This document shows positions 61,702-64,000 of a stretch of DNA of 64,000 nucleotides, piece by piece. Location: the NCBI GenBank assembly GCA_937894725.1, contig CALAYL010000049.1:1-64000 (forward strand). Reading direction: 5' to 3'. The stretch comes from an uncultured Bacteroidota bacterium. Lineage in GTDB: Bacteria > Bacteroidota > Bacteroidia > Chitinophagales > LD1. Position 1 is the stretch's first letter; the number at the start of each line of letters is the position of its first letter. The position numbers and the translations under genes are program-made. The notes under the pieces were generated by a model. It saw nothing but the letters and a program-made list of their open reading frames with translations. It had not been told where the DNA came from and did no database searches.

Positions 61702-63567
61702 ATGAGTCAAATGATGCTACTGACAGCTACCAGCACCCTAGAACGGCTCAATACTTATATTGTGGCTAGGGAATACGACTTTGCGTTAAAGCAACTCACC
61801 CTACTCTCCCACCAAAATCTACATCTGTTAAAACAGCTAATACAACAGCTTGCAAACGACCCCCAAATAAAGGAGTTGTGTTTCCGACTACAAATAAAAC
61901 TCTACCTGTCAGAGCAATCACTAAATGAGCAAAAAATAGAAGATGCCGAAAAACAACTGACCCAAATAATAAAACAAGCAGGTGAATGTGAGTGTACAGA
62001 AGTATTGATATTAGGGTATTTGCAGCTAGCTGTGCTAAAGTCATACCAACAAAAAGAAACAGAAGCGCTTGCGATTTTTGCTCAATGCGACCAACTATCA
62101 ACTACCCTAAAATCTGTAGAAATCGATATACAAATAGCCATCTACCGCTACCATTTTTATTCTGAAAGCGATGCAGGTAAAGCTGGCAAACAGCTCTATC
62201 ATGCCCTACAACTAAGCCAGGAGACGAAGTTAGATTACTGGCAGGCATACTGTTTGTTGCACTTGGGAACACTTAACACAGTATTAGGAAACCACTCCGT
62301 GGCGCTCAATTTTTTTAAAGAGGCGCATACACTTTTTGAACAACTTGGCTGCAATTTATCAATGGCTGATAATTTGATGTGTCAGTTTAATATCTACTAT
62401 CGTCAAAAAGAATTTGAACAAGCTATCCAGTGTTTGAAGCAGGCAATAGCTTTAGCTACTGACTGTGGATGGGAACACAAAATTGCACTATGCTATGGTA
62501 ATTTATCTACCGTGTATTTGCAATTAGAAAAATACGATGAAGCTGCCAATGCATCTGAAAAAGATATTCAAATAAGTACCAAGCTGAAAAACAAGCAAAA
62601 TGTAGGCGTAGCTTACTTTAGGTTGGGCAGAATAGAAGCCGCCAAAGGAAATACATCCAAAGCCATAGAGCTATTAAAGGACTCTATCGAAATCCGAAAA
62701 AATCAGATTAGCAATACACAACTTTCACAGGTATATTTTCACCTACATCGGCAATACGAAATTATAAGCGATTTTGAAAATGCATACAAAACGCAGTCGC
62801 TGTACTTGGAGCAGAAGTTTAAAATTTTGGATGCCGAAAAAGCAAAAGAAAACGAAGCCTTGAGAGAAAAGTATGAATCCGAAAAAAGAGAGACAGAACT
62901 CAAAGAAGCTAGGATTCTACAAACAGAAAGTGAACTAAAAGCATTAAAGGCACAGATGAATCCGCATTTTATTTTTAATGCGTTGAATTCGATTCAAGAA
63001 ATTTTCTTTTTGGGTGACAAGCGATTAGCCAATAAACACCTCAGCAACTTTAGCCAACTGACTCGAAAAATTCTGCACGCTTCTACCAAATCATCTATCA
63101 CACTCCAAGAAGAAATTGAAACCCTAGAGCAATACCTATCACTAGAAGCCCTACGCTTTTCGGATAATTTTGAGTATGATTTAAGAATAGACGAAAACAT
63201 AGACCCTTACCTCATAGACCTACCACCCATGCTGCTACAGCCCTTTGTTGAGAATGCTATAAAACATGGCTTGATGCACAAAACGGAAAACCGTAAACTA
63301 GCCATCGCTATGAGCTTGAAGGAAGAAACTGACGAAACAGCTATTTTGAAAGTAAGCATCAAAGACAATGGCGTAGGACGTGCTGCCTCCACTGTTATCA
63401 ATGCCCAAAAAGCCCGCATTGGTCAGTCGTTTGCGAGCGAGGCTACTGAAAAAAGACTTTCGTTATTAAATCTAAGTAGCGATGAATCGGTGAGCTATAT
63501 AGACCTCGAAGAGGCTGGCATGCCAGCTGGCACAGAAGTGCAAATTTCAATACCCATAAAATTTTAA
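61702..63567 (+). CDS. Cytoplasmic TPR-containing LytS-type sensor histidine kinase
   Basis: 621 residues. TPR helices fill about residues 120-370, followed by a coiled-coil (about 375-420). The phosphoacceptor His is His422 in QMNPHFIFNALNSIQ, the His_kinase (PF06580) signature of LytS/YehU-type kinases. The ATP-binding domain has ENAIKHGL and DNGVGRAA motifs. No signal peptide or transmembrane helix is seen, so the sensor is cytoplasmic, unlike many Bacteroidota relatives that have a membrane helix between the TPRs and the kinase. The response regulator gene starts 3 bp after the stop. It is the best candidate activator pathway for the cargo array next to it. Confidence 0.9.
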   Translation: MSQMMLLTATSTLERLNTYIVAREYDFALKQLTLLSHQNLHLLKQLIQQLANDPQIKELCFRLQIKLYLSEQSLNEQKIEDAEKQLTQIIKQAGECECTEVLILGYLQLAVLKSYQQKETEALAIFAQCDQLSTTLKSVEIDIQIAIYRYHFYSESDAGKAGKQLYHALQLSQETKLDYWQAYCLLHLGTLNTVLGNHSVALNFFKEAHTLFEQLGCNLSMADNLMCQFNIYYRQKEFEQAIQCLKQAIALATDCGWEHKIALCYGNLSTVYLQLEKYDEAANASEKDIQISTKLKNKQNVGVAYFRLGRIEAAKGNTSKAIELLKDSIEIRKNQISNTQLSQVYFHLHRQYEIISDFENAYKTQSLYLEQKFKILDAEKAKENEALREKYESEKRETELKEARILQTESELKALKAQMNPHFIFNALNSIQEIFFLGDKRLANKHLSNFSQLTRKILHASTKSSITLQEEIETLEQYLSLEALRFSDNFEYDLRIDENIDPYLIDLPPMLLQPFVENAIKHGLMHKTENRKLAIAMSLKEETDETAILKVSIKDNGVGRAASTVINAQKARIGQSFASEATEKRLSLLNLSSDESVSYIDLEEAGMPAGTEVQISIPIKF

Positions 63568-63569
63568 CC

Positions 63570-64000
63570 ATGCGTGCTATTCTCGTAGATGATGAACAAA
63601 AAGCCAGAAACATGTTGCGCAACTTGCTCGAAGAGTACTGCCCATCCATAGAGATATTGGCAGCGTGCGAAAATGTACCTACCGCAGTGGCGGCTATTCA
63701 TGAGCACAGACCCGATGTCGTTTTCTTAGATATAGATATGCCTGGCTACAATGGTTTTCAGCTCTTAGAGTTTTTTAGCCCTATAAATTTTGAGGTTATT
63801 TTCACTACTGCATTTAGTGAATATGCATTGAAAGCATTTCAAGTAAGCGCACTAGATTTTTTACAAAAACCAATAGATATAGACCTGCTCATAGCTGCGG
63901 TAGAGAAATTGAAAAAGCGAAAAGGCCAGTCTTTTATCAATCAACAAATGGCTTTGATAAAAGAAAACAATGAGGCAAAAGCAGTAAAAAAGATAGCGAT
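63570..64000 (+). CDS. LytTR-type response regulator (partial, cut by window end)
   Basis: 143 codons visible from ATG at 63570; the gene runs past the window edge. A complete receiver domain: MRAILVDDEQ start, phosphoacceptor Asp in VVFLDIDMPGYNG, the conserved Thr in IFTTAFSEYAL and Lys in FLQKPID. The linker then reaches KAVKKIAI, where LytTR DNA-binding domains usually begin. The LytTR domain is not inside the window, so its presence is inferred from the pairing with a PF06580 kinase. It lies 3 bp after the kinase gene, hence a two-gene system. Confidence 0.85.
   Translation, partial: MRAILVDDEQKARNMLRNLLEEYCPSIEILAACENVPTAVAAIHEHRPDVVFLDIDMPGYNGFQLLEFFSPINFEVIFTTAFSEYALKAFQVSALDFLQKPIDIDLLIAAVEKLKKRKGQSFINQQMALIKENNEAKAVKKIA

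Noticed and set aside
1..64000. tRNA, rRNA, riboswitch or prophage
   Set aside because: No cloverleaf, rRNA, conserved riboswitch core, integrase or phage structural gene could be recognised in any intergenic region.

Overview
The window is chromosomal DNA of a low-GC Bacteroidota bacterium. The sequence evidence is: a type IX secretion system (T9SS) PorW/SprE lipoprotein, PorP/SprF and PorE-like outer-membrane genes, large secreted proteins with type A (Y-P-N-P-A start) or type B (CHU_C) sorting domains, a SusC/TonB-type receptor, an about 1100-residue SecA, a group II GGGP synthase, and several exact matches to the Bacteroidota -7 promoter element TAnnTTTG. Gliding and predatory or polymer-degrading Chitinophagales/Saprospirales-like lineages fit, but no rRNA is present to name the genus.

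Layout. 1-636: a 21-bp tandem repeat abuts a broken IS4-type transposase. 637-8957 (minus): operon of a 1688-residue type B T9SS cargo, a PorP/SprF protein and a TPR-PD40-OmpA protein. 9142-10494: three small lipoproteins. 10646-14054 (minus): fur, STAS, purA, pabB. 14117-18569: porW/sprE, divergent from an M23 peptidase plus bactofilin pair. 18581-19689: TauE-like half exporter and exported superoxide dismutase. 19766-24364: oligopeptide-type ABC binding protein and two permeases with large inserts. 24424-28041: TIGR01777 epimerase, small secreted protein, TonB-dependent receptor. 28162-30986: ACP, KAS III, GT2 and GNAT. 31038-35071: aconitase, OsmC, K+ channel. 35224-42238: beta-helix lipoprotein, membrane patatin, SecA. 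42425-44925: GGGP synthase, rsgA, dtd, membrane protein. 44912-46051: acyl-CoA dehydrogenase.

46275-60144 is an accessory array of four tandem T9SS type A cargo genes, rich in internal repeats. Three of them share a nearly identical upstream block with two 9-bp direct repeats 12 bp apart. That spacing is typical of LytTR-regulator sites, and a LytS-type histidine kinase and the start of its LytTR-type response regulator follow at 61702-64000.

Between the array and the two-component genes sits a DUF4143-type AAA ATPase gene (60417-61553). It is bracketed by two 64-bp copies of one element in inverted orientation (53 of 64 positions identical by my alignment), each built of two hairpins. This cassette and the shared cargo leader are the two most unusual signals in the window. 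No tRNA, rRNA, CRISPR array or phage module was seen.
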